Part shown: positions 14,557-15,173 of the stretch, piece by piece
How the letters are laid out: each line of letters opens with the position of its first letter
How positions within the stretch are numbered: position 1 is the stretch's first letter
Origin: Eggerthellaceae bacterium
GTDB taxonomy: Bacteria; Actinomycetota; Coriobacteriia; Coriobacteriales; Eggerthellaceae
Assembly: GCA_003452695.1 (NCBI GenBank)
Contig: DMNP01000391.1
Location: 1 to 15,173 of the forward strand
Length of the DNA stretch: 15,173 nucleotides
Reading direction: 5' to 3'
Notes under the pieces: model-generated
Database searches by the model: none
What the model saw: only the letters and a program-made list of their open reading frames with translations
What the model was told of the DNA's origin: nothing
Program-made: the position numbers and the translations under genes

Positions 14557-15173
14557 CTAGCTGAAGATGGCCAACATGAAGCCGGCCGCCACGGCGCTGC
14601 CGATAACGCCTGCAACGTTCGGTCCCATAGCATGCATGAGCAGGAAGTTTGAAGGGTTGGCCTTGGCACCTTCCATCTGCGAGACGCGCGCCGCCATGGG
14701 GACGGCCGAAACGCCAGCCGACCCGATAAGCGGGTTTATCTTTCCGCCGGAAAGCTTGCACATCAGCTTGCCCAGCAGCAAACCGCCAATGGTGGCGAAC
14801 TCGAAGGCCAGCAGGCCGAGCACGATGATCTCGATGGTCTGCAGGGTAAGGAAGCGGTAGTACAGCGCCGTCGCGCCCACCGACACCGACAGGAAGATGG
14901 TGACGATGTTCATCAGCGCGTTCTGGGCCGTGTCGGACAAGCGGTCGGTCAGGCCCGATTCGCGGAACAGGTTGCCGAGCATCAGGCAGCCGAGCAACGG
15001 CGCCACCGACGGCAGCAGCAGCACGACGAAGATGGTGACGACGATCGGGAAGATGATCTTTTGCTGCTTCGTTACGGGACGCAGCTGCTCCATCTTTATC
15101 TCCCGCTCTTTCTTGGTAGTGAGCAAGCGCATGACCGGCGGCTGGATAAGCGGGATGAGCGCCATGTACGAAT
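14557..15173 (-). CDS. Na+-translocating decarboxylase beta subunit (OadB/MmdB/GcdB family), C-terminal part
   Basis: This is the C-terminal part, about 205 residues, of a polytopic membrane protein; the frame stays open through the right edge, so the N-terminal half is missing (family members are about 370-430 residues). Family landmarks are [20 protein letters not shown] (codons covering 15171-15112), [13 protein letters not shown], and the C-terminal block [20 protein letters not shown] followed by [14 protein letters not shown] (about 14590-14725). Hydrophobic helices include [20 protein letters not shown] and [20 protein letters not shown]. In these complexes the beta subunit forms the Na+ channel and couples release of CO2 from carboxybiotin to Na+ export. 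Which substrate is used (oxaloacetate, methylmalonyl-CoA or glutaconyl-CoA) cannot be told from this subunit. The stop is followed by a strong terminator, so it is the last gene of its transcript. Confidence 0.93.
   Translation of the reverse strand, partial: SYMALIPLIQPPVMRLLTTKKEREIKMEQLRPVTKQQKIIFPIVVTIFVVLLLPSVAPLLGCLMLGNLFRESGLTDRLSDTAQNALMNIVTIFLSVSVGATALYYRFLTLQTIEIIVLGLLAFEFATIGGLLLGKLMCKLSGGKINPLIGSAGVSAVPMAARVSQMEGAKANPSNFLLMHAMGPNVAGVIGSAVAAGFMLAIFS

Overview
The window looks like chromosome from a high-GC anaerobic actinobacterium of the Coriobacteriia, most likely Eggerthellaceae. This is inferred from gene content and protein style: six ChW-type repeats on a GH25 lysozyme, a Na+-pumping decarboxylase beta subunit, sensor kinases with hydrophobic multi-helix N-termini, a very large PAS/GGDEF/EAL protein and an actinobacterial-style Uup ABC-F protein. 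No database search was possible, so the genus is not claimed. There is no rRNA, tRNA, CRISPR array, transposase or phage gene.

Layout. (1) 1-481 (-) is the N-terminal HD hydrolase part of a RelA/SpoT (p)ppGpp enzyme, cut by the left edge. (2) It diverges, across a 305-bp regulatory gap, from 787-4695 (+), a 1302-residue cytoplasmic c-di-GMP protein with the order PAS - degenerate GGDEF - EAL - two PAS-like regions - GAF - intact GGDEF - PAS. (3) 4898-5950 (-) is a trans-prenyl diphosphate synthase with its own promoter and terminator. (4) It diverges from 6070-6984 (+), a protein with two peptidoglycan-binding domains, no signal peptide and an unrecognised C-terminal domain. (5) 7013-8737 (-) is a secreted GH25 muramidase with six N-terminal ChW repeats. 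(6) 8738-9039 holds its promoter and a 166-bp imperfect inverted repeat, one arm of which recurs at 14427-14481. (7) 14334-9040 (-) is a translationally coupled three-gene unit: a multi-helix membrane sensor with no usable kinase motifs, an intact membrane histidine kinase, and a Uup-like ABC-F ATPase. (8) 14557-15173 (-) is the C-terminal half of a Na+-translocating decarboxylase beta subunit, followed by a strong Rho-independent terminator.

How the genes may work together. Two second-messenger genes, for (p)ppGpp and c-di-GMP, share one control region. Two adjacent genes concern peptidoglycan, one apparently inside the cell and one secreted. The prenyl synthase probably feeds menaquinone or undecaprenyl-type chains. 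The most unusual unit is the sensor-like pseudokinase / histidine kinase / ABC-F operon. It has no response regulator in the window, and its genes are joined by an ATGA overlap and a 4-nt gap, which suggests that an envelope or energy signal is linked to ribosome function.

Starts were placed by ribosome-binding sites where one exists. Two genes (6070 and 14334) instead have a -10 element exactly six bases before the ATG and no Shine-Dalgarno sequence, which predicts leaderless transcripts.
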